The notes under the pieces are model-generated. The model searched no databases. It was given only the letters and a program-made list of their open reading frames with translations, and was not told the DNA's origin. Shown in pieces: positions 1-6,299 of a stretch of 7,448 bases of DNA. Source of the stretch: Paracoccus sp. (in: a-proteobacteria). Its GTDB lineage: Bacteria > Pseudomonadota > Alphaproteobacteria > Rhodobacterales > Rhodobacteraceae. The DNA lies in contig JAPSIP010000072.1 in assembly GCA_031178645.1 (NCBI GenBank), forward strand, positions 1 through 7,448, written 5' to 3'. The translations under genes and the position numbers were made by a program. Each line of letters begins with the position of its first letter. Within the stretch, counting starts at the first letter, position 1.

Positions 1-1057
1 CGGCGGGACCGGCGGACACATGTTTCCGGCCCAGGCCCTGGCCGAACTGCTGCTGTCCGAGGGATGGCGCGTCAAGCTGTCCACCGACGACCGGGGCGCG
101 CGCTATGCGGGCGGCTTTCCCGATGCGGTCGAACGCAGCATCGTGCAATCCGCCACCACGGCCCGCGGCGGAATGTGGGGCAAGCTGACCGCGCCGCTGA
201 AGATCGTCGCGGGCGTCGCCGCCGCGCGGACCCGGCTGCGCCGCGACCGGCCCGCCGTGGTGATCGGCTTTGGCGGCTATCCCACGATCCCGGCTCTGTC
301 GGCAGCCCTGACGCTGGGCCTTCCGCGCATGATCCATGAACAGAACGGCATCATGGGCCGGGTCAACAGCATTTTTGCGTCCCGCGTTCACCGCATCGCC
401 TGCGGCACCTGGCCCACCGCCCTGCCGGCGGGCGTCAGCGCCAGCCATACCGGCAACCCCGTCCGCCAGGCGGTGCTGGACCATGCCGCCGCCCCCTATG
501 CCCCGCCGGGTCAGGGGCCGCTGCACGTCCTCGTGATCGGCGGCAGCCAGGGCGCGCGGGTGCTGTCCGACGTCGTGCCCGCCGCCCTTGCGGCCTTGCC
601 CGATGACATGCGCGCCCGTCTGCGCGTCAGCCACCAGGCCCGGGCCGAGGACGCCGCCCGCGTCACAGCGGCCTATGCCGATGCAGGGGTCGCGGCCGAG
701 GTCCAGCCCTTCTTTTCCGACGTTCCCGAACGGCTTGCCCAGGCGCAACTGGTCATCAGCCGGTCCGGCGCATCCTCGCTGGCCGACATCACCGTGATCG
801 GGCGCCCCGCGATCCTGATCCCCTATGCGGCGGCGGCGGGCGATCACCAGACCGCCAACGCCCAGGCCCTGGCCGAGGCAGGCGGCGCCCTGATCCACCC
901 GGAATCGGTGCTTGACGTGCCCGGCCTGACGCGCGACATCCGCGCGATCCTGAATGACCCCGCGCGTGCCAGCCAGATGGCCAGTGCCGCGCTGTCCCTT
1001 GCCCGGCCCGATGCGGCGCGGCGCCTTTACGACCTTGTCACGGAGATTGCCCGATGA
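1..1057 (+). CDS. murG: MurG, lipid II-forming GlcNAc transferase (5' end missing)
   Basis: UDP-GlcNAc:undecaprenyl-PP-MurNAc-pentapeptide GlcNAc transferase, a GT-B enzyme on the inner face of the cytoplasmic membrane that turns lipid I into lipid II. The reading frame is already open at the left edge: bases 2-19 encode GGTGGH, the N-terminal glycine-rich loop of MurG, running directly into the Met codon at 20. That ATG is therefore internal, and only about ten N-terminal residues should be missing. Other family landmarks are [11 protein letters not shown] (from 335), the second-domain loop VIGGSQGA (from 533), [11 protein letters not shown] (from 758), and [10 protein letters not shown] (about 830-860) in the UDP-GlcNAc-binding region. 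The 352 visible residues fit a family length of about 360. The stop codon overlaps the murC start (ATGA), so translation is probably coupled. Assignment is secure. Confidence 0.97.
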   Translation, partial: GGTGGHMFPAQALAELLLSEGWRVKLSTDDRGARYAGGFPDAVERSIVQSATTARGGMWGKLTAPLKIVAGVAAARTRLRRDRPAVVIGFGGYPTIPALSAALTLGLPRMIHEQNGIMGRVNSIFASRVHRIACGTWPTALPAGVSASHTGNPVRQAVLDHAAAPYAPPGQGPLHVLVIGGSQGARVLSDVVPAALAALPDDMRARLRVSHQARAEDAARVTAAYADAGVAAEVQPFFSDVPERLAQAQLVISRSGASSLADITVIGRPAILIPYAAAAGDHQTANAQALAEAGGALIHPESVLDVPGLTRDIRAILNDPARASQMASAALSLARPDAARRLYDLVTEIAR

Positions 1058-2481
1058 ACGCCGCAACCAAACTGCCGCACGAGCTGGGGCCGATCCATTT
1101 CATCGGCATCGGCGGCATCGGCATGTCGGGCATCGCCGAGGTGCTGCTGACCCTTGGCTATGACGTCCAGGGCAGCGACGCGAAGAAATCCAAGATCACC
1201 GACCGGCTGGAAACCCTGGGCGCCCGCGTCTTCGAAGGCCAGCGGGCCGAGAATATCGGGCAGGCGGGCGTGATCGTCATCTCGACCGCGATCAAGAAGG
1301 GGAACCCCGAACTTGAGGAAGCGCGCCGCCGCGGCCTGCCCGTCGTCCGCCGGGCCGAGATGCTGGCCGAACTGATGCGGATGAAATCGAACATCGCCAT
1401 CGCCGGAACCCATGGCAAGACCACGACCACGACCATGGTCGCCACGCTGCTTGATGCGGGCGGCCTGGACCCGACCGTCATCAACGGCGGCGTGATCCAC
1501 GCCTATGGTTCCAACGCGCGCGCCGGGGCGGGCGAATGGATGGTGGTCGAGGCCGACGAAAGCGATGGCAGCTTCAACCGCTTGCCTGCCGACATCGCCA
1601 TCGTCACCAATATCGACCCCGAACACATGGAACACTGGGGCAGCTTCGACGCGCTGCGCCAGGGGTTTTACAACTTCGCCTCGGGCATCCCGTTCTATGG
1701 CCTGGCTGTCTGCTGCACCGACCACCCCGAGGTGCAGGCCCTTGTGGGCAAGCTGACCGACCGCCGCGTCGTGACCTTTGGCTTCAATGCCCAGGCGGAC
1801 GTGCGGGCGATGAACCTGCGCTATGAAAACGGCATCGCGCATTTCGACATTGCGCTGCAAGGCGAAGGCCCGACCGAGACCGGTGATATCGAGATGATCG
1901 AGGGCTGCACCCTGCCGATGCCCGGCGACCACAACGTCTCGAACTGCCTGGCCGCCGTGGCCGTGGCCCGCCACCTTGGCATCAAGAAGGCCGAGATCCG
2001 CGAGGCCCTGGCGAAATTCGGCGGCGTCGGTCGTCGCTTTACCCGCGTGGGCGAGATGAACGGCGTCACCATCATCGACGATTACGGCCATCACCCGGTC
2101 GAAATCGCCGCGGTGCTGAAGGCCGCGCGTCAGGCCACCAAGGGCCGCGTCATCGCCGTCCACCAGCCGCACCGCTATTCGCGCCTGTCGAACCTGTTCG
2201 ACGACTTCTGCACCTGCTTCAACGAAGCCGACGTGGTCGCCATCGCCGAGGTCTATGCGGCGGGCGAGGATCCGATCCCCGGCGCCAGCCGCGACGATCT
2301 GGTCGCGGGCCTGATCGCCCACGGCCACCGCCACGCCCGCGCCATCCTGGACGAAAACGACCTGGAGCGGCTGGTCCGCGAACAGGCCCGGCCCGGCGAC
2401 ATGGTGGTCTGCCTTGGGGCGGGCACGATCTCGACCTGGGCGAATGGGCTGCCGGAACGGCTGCAAGGACGGGCCGCGTGA
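1054..2481 (+). CDS. murC: MurC, UDP-N-acetylmuramate--L-alanine ligase
   Basis: Cytoplasmic ATP-dependent Mur ligase that joins L-alanine to UDP-MurNAc, the first amino acid of the stem peptide. The 475-residue product has all three Mur-ligase domains: an N-terminal UDP-binding loop [16 protein letters not shown] (about 16-31), the ATP P-loop GTHGKTT (118-124), EADESDGSF (166-174), [11 protein letters not shown] (186-196), DDYGHHPVE (342-350) and HQPHRYSR (370-377). DDYGHHP and HQPHRYSR are typical of MurC rather than MurD, MurE or MurF. The ATG is preceded by a GGAG ribosome binding site at 1042-1045, 8 nt upstream, and overlaps the murG stop by 4 bp. The 3' end overlaps the next gene as GTGA. 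Length and motifs are normal; nothing suggests damage. Confidence 0.98.
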   Translation: MNAATKLPHELGPIHFIGIGGIGMSGIAEVLLTLGYDVQGSDAKKSKITDRLETLGARVFEGQRAENIGQAGVIVISTAIKKGNPELEEARRRGLPVVRRAEMLAELMRMKSNIAIAGTHGKTTTTTMVATLLDAGGLDPTVINGGVIHAYGSNARAGAGEWMVVEADESDGSFNRLPADIAIVTNIDPEHMEHWGSFDALRQGFYNFASGIPFYGLAVCCTDHPEVQALVGKLTDRRVVTFGFNAQADVRAMNLRYENGIAHFDIALQGEGPTETGDIEMIEGCTLPMPGDHNVSNCLAAVAVARHLGIKKAEIREALAKFGGVGRRFTRVGEMNGVTIIDDYGHHPVEIAAVLKAARQATKGRVIAVHQPHRYSRLSNLFDDFCTCFNEADVVAIAEVYAAGEDPIPGASRDDLVAGLIAHGHRHARAILDENDLERLVREQARPGDMVVCLGAGTISTWANGLPERLQGRAA

Positions 2482-2735
2482 CGCAGGCGGGGCTTGTCAC
2501 TGTGGCCGTGGTGCTAGGCTGGTTGGTCCTGGCGACCATGCAGCGGCGCTTGCAGCCGCGCCACCGCATCCGTGCCTTCTGGGCACTGATCCTGATCGGC
2601 ATCCCCGTCTTGGGCTGGCTGACCCTGAACGGCGGCCCCATGGCGGGCGTGGCGGGCCTGGCCGCCGGCATCGCCGTGCTTCTGCGGGCGCCGCGCCGCC
2701 CGTCGCGCAAGCGGGCCGCCCCACCAGCCGAGTGA
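2478..2735 (+). CDS. Small DUF2484-type membrane protein
   Basis: An 85-residue protein of unknown function. It looks like three hydrophobic segments (about residues 6-21, 31-50 and 55-69) joined by short basic loops, with a strongly basic C-terminal tail ([10 protein letters not shown]) that should lie in the cytoplasm. The central pattern [18 protein letters not shown], followed by a glycine/alanine-rich helix, resembles DUF2484 proteins, which I recall lying between murC and murB in Rhodobacteraceae; this is recognition, not a search result. The GTG start is supported by AAGGA at 2465-2469, 8 nt upstream, and by the 4-bp overlap with the murC stop, which implies translational coupling. Conservation at this spot suggests a role in precursor synthesis or envelope assembly, but no catalytic motif is visible and no function can be assigned. 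Confidence 0.8.
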   Translation: MTQAGLVTVAVVLGWLVLATMQRRLQPRHRIRAFWALILIGIPVLGWLTLNGGPMAGVAGLAAGIAVLLRAPRRPSRKRAAPPAE

Positions 2736-2759
2736 GCGGGGAACCTCACGCAAGCCCCG
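2732..2759 (+). other. Overlapping inverted repeats at the end of the DUF2484 gene
   Basis: GTGAG (2732-2736, spanning the stop codon) is complementary to CTCAC (2745-2749). Alternatively CGGGG (2737-2741) can pair with CCCCG (2755-2759). The two 5-bp stems share the same stretch and exclude each other. No T-run follows, so this does not look like a strong intrinsic terminator. It could weaken read-through or mark an RNA end, or be chance pairing in GC-rich DNA. Confidence 0.25.
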
Positions 2760-2795
2760 ACGGTTGGTCTTGTCCAGTCACCTCGATAGGACGCA

Positions 2796-3278
2796 ATGGA
2801 TCAGCCGATCTTCTTCGACACCTGGACGAGCCTCGGCAGGGTCATCCTTGTCGGCACCCTGGCCTATGTCGGGCTGGTGGTGATGCTGCGGGTGTCGGGC
2901 AAGCGCACGCTCAGCAAGATGAACGCCTTTGACCTGATCGTGACGGTTGCCCTTGGCTCGACCCTTGCGACCGTCCTCTTGAACCGTTCGGTCCCGCTGG
3001 TCGAGGGCATGGCCGCCTTTGCCCTGCTGATCGGCCTGCAATTCGTCATTACCTGGCTGTCCGTCCGGTCGGAGGGGATTCAGGATCTGGTCAAGGCGGA
3101 ACCCACGGTTCTGGTCAGCAAGGGCAGGCCGATTCCCCAGGCATTGAAGCGCCAGCGTGTCACGATGGAGGAGATCCGCGCTGCGATGCGCCAGTCCGGC
3201 CATGCGGATCTGGACGACGACATCACGGTCGTTCTGGAAACCGACGGCTCTCTCAGTGTTCTGGCAGGGCGGGACTGA
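2796..3278 (+). CDS. DUF421 / YetF-family membrane protein
   Basis: A 160-residue protein with the DUF421 (YetF/YcaP-like) layout. There are three predicted membrane segments (about residues 15-33, 46-62 and 69-89), then a soluble C-terminal domain (about 98-158). The signature RVSGKRTLSKMNAFDLIVTVALGS (start R32) covers the family's G-K-R and F-D-L motif. The C-terminal part has the usual P-T-V-L-V..G-R-P, VTMEEIRAAMR and LETDGSLSVL elements. Function is not established for the family; some Bacillus members affect spore membranes, which does not apply here. An AGGA at 2788-2791 lies 4 nt before the ATG. Unlike its neighbours it overlaps no gene: 60 bp separate it from the DUF2484 gene and 48 bp from murB. 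Hand-counted G+C (about 63% over 2821-3240) matches part of murC, so there is no sign of recent foreign origin. Confidence 0.85.
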   Translation: MDQPIFFDTWTSLGRVILVGTLAYVGLVVMLRVSGKRTLSKMNAFDLIVTVALGSTLATVLLNRSVPLVEGMAAFALLIGLQFVITWLSVRSEGIQDLVKAEPTVLVSKGRPIPQALKRQRVTMEEIRAAMRQSGHADLDDDITVVLETDGSLSVLAGRD

Positions 3279-3291
3279 ACGGGCGGCGCGG

Positions 3292-3320
3292 TTGACCAGG
3301 ACCATGCCTCTGGCTACCAC
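3292..3320 (+). promoter_or_regulatory. Possible promoter directly before murB
   Basis: TTGACC (3292-3297, five of six matches to a -35 box) is followed after 15 nt by GCTACCAC (3313-3320). That element resembles the alphaproteobacterial housekeeping -10 form GCTANAWC with one mismatch. Seven or so bases further lies the murB ATG at 3327, so a transcript would start at or next to the start codon. The -10 match to the classical TATAAT is poor and the promoter is only a prediction. Confidence 0.35.
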
Positions 3321-3326
3321 ACCGCC

Positions 3327-4268
3327 ATGATGACCGATTTTCCCCCCGTCCGCGGCACCCTGACCCCAAACCGTCCCTTGGACAGCCTGACCTGGCTGCG
3401 CGTCGGCGGCCCCGCCGACTGGCTGTTCCAGCCCGCGGACGAGGACGACCTGGCCGATTTCCTGCGCGATCTGGACCCTTTGATCCCGGTCTTTCCGATC
3501 GGCGTCGGCAGCAACCTGATCGTGCGGGATGGCGGCATCCGGGGGGTGGTGATCCGCTTGGGACGCGGCTTCAATACCATCGCCGTCGAGGACGACCGCG
3601 TCACCGCAGGCGCGGCGGCGCTTGACGCCCATGTCGCGCGGCGCGCGGCGGATGCGGGTCGCGACCTGACCTTCCTGCGCACGATCCCCGGCAGCATCGG
3701 CGGGGCGGTCCGCATGAACGCAGGCTGCTATGGCAGCTATGTCGCCGACCACTTGGTCGAGGCCCACGCCGTCACCCGCAACGGCGACCGGATCGTGCTG
3801 ACGCCGCAAGACCTGCGCTTTGCCTATCGCCATGCCGACCTGCCCGAAGGATGCGTGCTGACCGGGGCGACGTTCCGCGCCGCAGAGGGCCAGCCCGATG
3901 CGCTGCACGCCAGGATGGCAGAGCAACTGGCCAGGCGCGACGAGACCCAGCCCACCAAGGAACGCAGCGCCGGATCGACCTTCCGCAACCCGGCGGGCTT
4001 CAGTTCGACCGGGCGGGCGGATGACGTCCACGACCTGAAGGCCTGGTCGCTGATCGACCGAGCGGGCCTGCGCGGACACAGTTGGGGCGGGGCGCAGATG
4101 TCGGAAAAGCACCCCAACTTCCTGCTGAACACCGGCGGCGCCACCGCCGCGGAACTCGAGACCCTGGGCGAACTGGTCCGCCGCCGCGTGATGGAGGACA
4201 GCGGCCATGATCTGCAGTGGGAGGTGATCCGGGTGGGCGAGTTTCTGCCGGATGCAACTGCAAGCTGA
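3327..4268 (+). CDS. murB: MurB, UDP-N-acetylenolpyruvoylglucosamine reductase
   Basis: Cytoplasmic FAD enzyme that uses NADPH to reduce UDP-GlcNAc-enolpyruvate to UDP-MurNAc, the substrate of MurC. The FAD-binding PCMH-type fold is marked by [12 protein letters not shown] (22-33), [12 protein letters not shown] (59-70) and [17 protein letters not shown] (120-136). GSTFRNP (216-222) carries the proton-donating serine S217, and the C-terminal WEVIR contains E299, the likely second catalytic acid. At 313 residues it fits the shorter MurB type with the GSTFRNP motif. Two adjacent ATGs (3327 and 3330) compete as the start; the first is used here. No Shine-Dalgarno sequence lies close to either: the only AGGA (3298-3301) is about 25 nt away. 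This, together with the promoter-like motif ending near 3320, raises the possibility of leaderless translation. No terminator follows the TGA. Confidence 0.97.
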   Translation: MMTDFPPVRGTLTPNRPLDSLTWLRVGGPADWLFQPADEDDLADFLRDLDPLIPVFPIGVGSNLIVRDGGIRGVVIRLGRGFNTIAVEDDRVTAGAAALDAHVARRAADAGRDLTFLRTIPGSIGGAVRMNAGCYGSYVADHLVEAHAVTRNGDRIVLTPQDLRFAYRHADLPEGCVLTGATFRAAEGQPDALHARMAEQLARRDETQPTKERSAGSTFRNPAGFSSTGRADDVHDLKAWSLIDRAGLRGHSWGGAQMSEKHPNFLLNTGGATAAELETLGELVRRRVMEDSGHDLQWEVIRVGEFLPDATAS

Positions 4269-4358
4269 TTAACGATTTTTGCAACAATCTTTGGCAGATA
4301 GCTAAAAATCTCCTTTTGTGATTTCTGCGCATCAGGTATCCTGATTCCATAAGCGCAG
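4269..4358 (+). promoter_or_regulatory. AT-rich upstream region of ddl with candidate promoter
   Basis: Hand count gives about 63% A+T over 4269-4350, against about 37% in the coding DNA counted, a contrast typical of promoter DNA. Two imperfect sigma-70-like pairs can be drawn. One is TTGCAA (4279-4284) with TAAAAA (4303-4308), 18 nt apart. The other is TTGTGA (4316-4321) with TATCCT (4337-4342), 15 nt apart. Each hexamer matches about four of six consensus bases, so the exact start of transcription is open. The region would give ddl, ftsQ and ftsA a supply of transcript independent of the upstream mur genes. Confidence 0.45.
4331..4345 (+). repeat. Perfect 6-bp inverted repeat, possible operator
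   Basis: ATCAGG (4331-4336), TAT, CCTGAT (4340-4345) forms a perfect 15-bp palindrome around a 3-bp centre. It overlaps the downstream -10-like TATCCT, and its right arm overlaps a GANTC site (GATTC, 4343-4347), the methylation target of CcrM in alphaproteobacteria. It could bind a dimeric regulator, or form a small hairpin if transcribed; chance cannot be excluded at this length. Confidence 0.35.
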
Positions 4359-4359
4359 A

Positions 4360-4410
4360 CCGGGGCGAACCCGGCAGCGCGGGGACAGGAAAATCCCGGG
4401 CTCAACCGGG
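4360..4410 (+). promoter_or_regulatory. Two hairpins in the ddl leader
   Basis: CCGGG (4360-4364) and CCCGG (4370-4374) can form a 5-bp stem around the loop GCGAA. CCCGG (4395-4399) and CCGGG (4406-4410) can form a second stem around GCTCAA. Because the arms share the same 5-base words, they can also swap partners: 4360-4364 with 4395-4399, or 4370-4374 with 4406-4410. The second hairpin ends only 3 nt before the ribosome binding site GAAAGG (4413-4418), so folding could affect ddl translation. I do not recognise it as a named riboswitch or leader RNA. Confidence 0.4.
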
Positions 4411-4424
4411 TCGAAAGGCGAAAC

Positions 4425-5360
4425 GTGGCGGGCAGGTCGAGCAGGACAGCCCATACCGTAGCCGTTCTGATGGGCGGACCCTCGGCTGAACGCGAGGTGT
4501 CTTTGTCATCGGGGCGCGAATGCGCGAATGCGCTGCGGGTGGCGGGCTATGAGGTCATCGAGGTCGAGCTTGGCCCTGAACGGGGCGGCGATCTGGTGGC
4601 CGTCCTGGCTGGTCTTCGCTGCGACGTCGTCTTCAATGCCCTCCATGGCCGCTGGGGCGAGGATGGCTGCGTCCAGGGGATCCTGGAATGGCTGGATCTG
4701 CCCTATACCCATTCGGGCGTGCTGGCCTCGGCCCTGGCGATGGACAAGACGCGGGCCAAGGATGCGCTGCGTGCGGCCGGTTTGCCAGTGGTCGAAAGCG
4801 TCATCGCCTGCGCGGCCGAGGTTCGCGCCCGTCACGTCCTGACGCCGCCCTACGTGGTCAAGCCAAATGACGAAGGCTCGTCGGTCGGGGTCTATATCGT
4901 CCATGACGGCGCCAACCAGCCGCCGCAACTGGCCGATACCATGCCGCGGCATGTCATGGTCGAAACCTATGCGCCCGGACGCGAACTGACGACCGCCGTG
5001 ATGGGCGACCGCGCCCTTGGCGTCACCGAGATCGTGACCGAGGGCTGGTATGATTACGCCGCCAAGTATTCCGTCGGCGGATCGCGCCACATCATCCCCG
5101 CCGATATCCCGGCCGAAATCACAGCGGCCTGCCTAGACTACGCGGTCCGCGCGCACCGGGCGCTTGGCTGCCGGGGCCTGTCGCGCACCGATTTCCGCTG
5201 GGACGACACGCGCGGCTTGGACGGCCTGATCCTGCTCGAGGTGAACACGCAGCCGGGCATGACGCCGACCTCGCTGGCGCCCGAACAGGCGGCCCATGCC
5301 GGGATCGGCTTTCCCGACCTGATGCGCTGGATGGTCGAGGACGCGCTATGCCCGAGGTGA
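4425..5360 (+). CDS. ddl: Ddl, D-alanine--D-alanine ligase
   Basis: Cytoplasmic ATP-grasp enzyme that condenses two D-alanines; the dipeptide is then added to the stem peptide by MurF. The 311-residue product carries [14 protein letters not shown] (17-30), whose E22 aligns with catalytic E15 of E. coli DdlB. It also has [11 protein letters not shown] (about 73-83), [10 protein letters not shown] (146-155, catalytic Ser in the S152-S153 pair), and WYDYAAKY (208-215, Y215 aligning with E. coli Y216). D256 and EVN (272-274) are the magnesium ligands. The tyrosine and active-site loop indicate a D-Ala-D-Ala enzyme rather than a D-Ala-D-Lac ligase. The start is GTG, chosen because AAAGG (4414-4418) lies 6 nt upstream and the N-terminus MAGRSSRTA fits alphaproteobacterial homologues. 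The last 13 bases overlap ftsQ. The enzyme is the DdlB type of dcw clusters. Confidence 0.97.
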   Translation: MAGRSSRTAHTVAVLMGGPSAEREVSLSSGRECANALRVAGYEVIEVELGPERGGDLVAVLAGLRCDVVFNALHGRWGEDGCVQGILEWLDLPYTHSGVLASALAMDKTRAKDALRAAGLPVVESVIACAAEVRARHVLTPPYVVKPNDEGSSVGVYIVHDGANQPPQLADTMPRHVMVETYAPGRELTTAVMGDRALGVTEIVTEGWYDYAAKYSVGGSRHIIPADIPAEITAACLDYAVRAHRALGCRGLSRTDFRWDDTRGLDGLILLEVNTQPGMTPTSLAPEQAAHAGIGFPDLMRWMVEDALCPR

Positions 5361-6295
5361 TCGACCACCGTCCGAACCGCCCGCAGCCGCAGGTGGACCG
5401 CGTCAAGCGCGACCCGGCGCCCACGCGTCTGCAATACCGGCTGGAACGCATGTGGCTGCGCCCGATCTGGCGCCGGACATTGCGCATCGGCGTGCCGGCA
5501 TTCCTTGTCGCCATGACTGCTGGCCTGTGGCTTGCGGACGAGGATCGCCGCGCCCTGCTGTCGGACGGCGTGCAGCAGGTCATGCACAAGGTGCAGAGCC
5601 GCGAGGAATTCCAGGTCCGCACCATGACGGTCGAGGGTGCATCGCCCGTCGTCGACAAGGCGTTGCGGGCGATGTTGCCGGTGGAACTGCCGGCTTCAAG
5701 CTTCGACATCGACCTGACGGCGCTGCGCCTGCAGGTGATGCAGTTGGACGTGATCGAATCCGTGGACCTGCGCATCAAGCCGGGCGGCATCCTGTCGGCC
5801 GTGGTCAAGGAACGCGAACCGGCGATCCTGTGGCGCCATGCCCGTGGGATCGAGATCCTGGACAAGACCGGCCACCGCGTCGCCTCGGTCACGGCGCGCG
5901 ACGTGCGCCCCGAGTTGCCGCTGATCGCGGGCGAAAGCGCCGACATGGCGGTCCCCGAGGCGCTGGCCCTGATCGACGCGGCAGGGCCGATCCTGCCCCG
6001 CGTCCGCGGCCTGGTCCGCCGGGGCGAGCGCCGCTGGGATCTGGTGCTGGATCAGGGTCAGCGGATCATGCTGCCTGCCCAGGGCGCGCTGACCGCGCTT
6101 GAAGCGGCGATTGCCCTGGACCGCGCGCAGGACATGCTGGGCCGGGACATTGCGGTGATCGACCTTCGCAACCCGTCGCGGCCAGTGATGCGGCTGGGCA
6201 TCGACGCGCGAAACAGCCTGCGGCAAGCGCGCGGAGAGCCGCTGCTGGGGCCGGATGGCAAGATCATTCAAGAAGAAGAAAAGAAGGGGGGCTAA
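5348..6295 (+). CDS. ftsQ: FtsQ, divisome membrane protein
   Basis: Bitopic inner-membrane cell-division protein that recruits FtsB/FtsL and links early and late divisome parts. The 315-residue product has a basic, proline-rich cytoplasmic N-terminus (1-43), one membrane span (about 44-63, [20 protein letters not shown]), and a periplasmic POTRA domain (about 89-158) starting [12 protein letters not shown] and containing ALRAMLP and [12 protein letters not shown]. The FtsQ-type beta domain follows, with REPAILW (157-163) and [13 protein letters not shown]. The start ATG lies inside the 3' end of ddl (13-bp overlap, different frame) with GAGG at 5337-5340, 7 nt upstream, so its translation is likely coupled to ddl. 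The C-terminus ends in a highly charged QEEEKKGG tail encoded by a pure purine tract that also provides the ftsA ribosome binding site. Sequence outside the motifs varies widely in this family, but context makes the call firm. Confidence 0.93.
   Translation: MPEVIDHRPNRPQPQVDRVKRDPAPTRLQYRLERMWLRPIWRRTLRIGVPAFLVAMTAGLWLADEDRRALLSDGVQQVMHKVQSREEFQVRTMTVEGASPVVDKALRAMLPVELPASSFDIDLTALRLQVMQLDVIESVDLRIKPGGILSAVVKEREPAILWRHARGIEILDKTGHRVASVTARDVRPELPLIAGESADMAVPEALALIDAAGPILPRVRGLVRRGERRWDLVLDQGQRIMLPAQGALTALEAAIALDRAQDMLGRDIAVIDLRNPSRPVMRLGIDARNSLRQARGEPLLGPDGKIIQEEEKKGG
6270..6291 (+). promoter_or_regulatory. Purine tract serving as ftsA ribosome binding region
   Basis: Twenty-two consecutive purines ending in six Gs (6286-6291) encode the end of FtsQ. 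Within it AAGGGG (6284-6289) lies 10 nt before the ftsA ATG and can pair with the 16S 3' end. A second AAGG (6294-6297) overlaps the ftsQ stop but sits only 2 nt from the ATG, too close to be ideal. The tract therefore decides the choice of 6300 over the next in-frame ATG at 6330. Confidence 0.5.
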
Positions 6296-6299
6296 GGCG

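Noticed and set aside
20..22. ATG at 20 as the true murG start
   Set aside because: The six codons before it encode GGTGGH, the conserved MurG N-terminal loop, so the gene starts left of the window.
1027..2466. Long antisense open frame (479 codons) opposite murC
   Set aside because: It covers murC almost exactly and comes from the strong GC bias of murC codons. The translation is low-complexity in style (rich in D, G, A, H, Q) with no recognisable domain, whereas murC has every family motif.
2732..2775. Intrinsic terminator after the DUF2484 gene
   Set aside because: The stems are only 5 bp and no T-run follows, so it was listed only as a weak inverted repeat.
2764..2790. Promoter in the gap before the DUF421 gene (TTGGTC with GATAGG)
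   Set aside because: Both hexamers are weak and the 15-nt spacing is short; nothing sets it apart from chance.
2796..3278. Recent horizontal acquisition of the DUF421 gene by base composition
   Set aside because: Hand-counted G+C is about 63% over 2821-3240 and about 63% over 1381-1680 in murC, so composition gives no support.
2778..4208. Long antisense open frame (476 codons) opposite the DUF421 gene and murB
   Set aside because: It spans two clear genes and the gap between them, shows no domain, and has the same shadow-type composition.
4269..4283. CtrA binding site (TTAA-N7-TTAA) after murB
   Set aside because: Only the first half-site TTAAC is present; the second position reads TGCA.
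4318..4344. Eight-codon leader peptide starting with GTG upstream of ddl
   Set aside because: No ribosome binding site before it, no run of regulatory codons, and the length is within chance.
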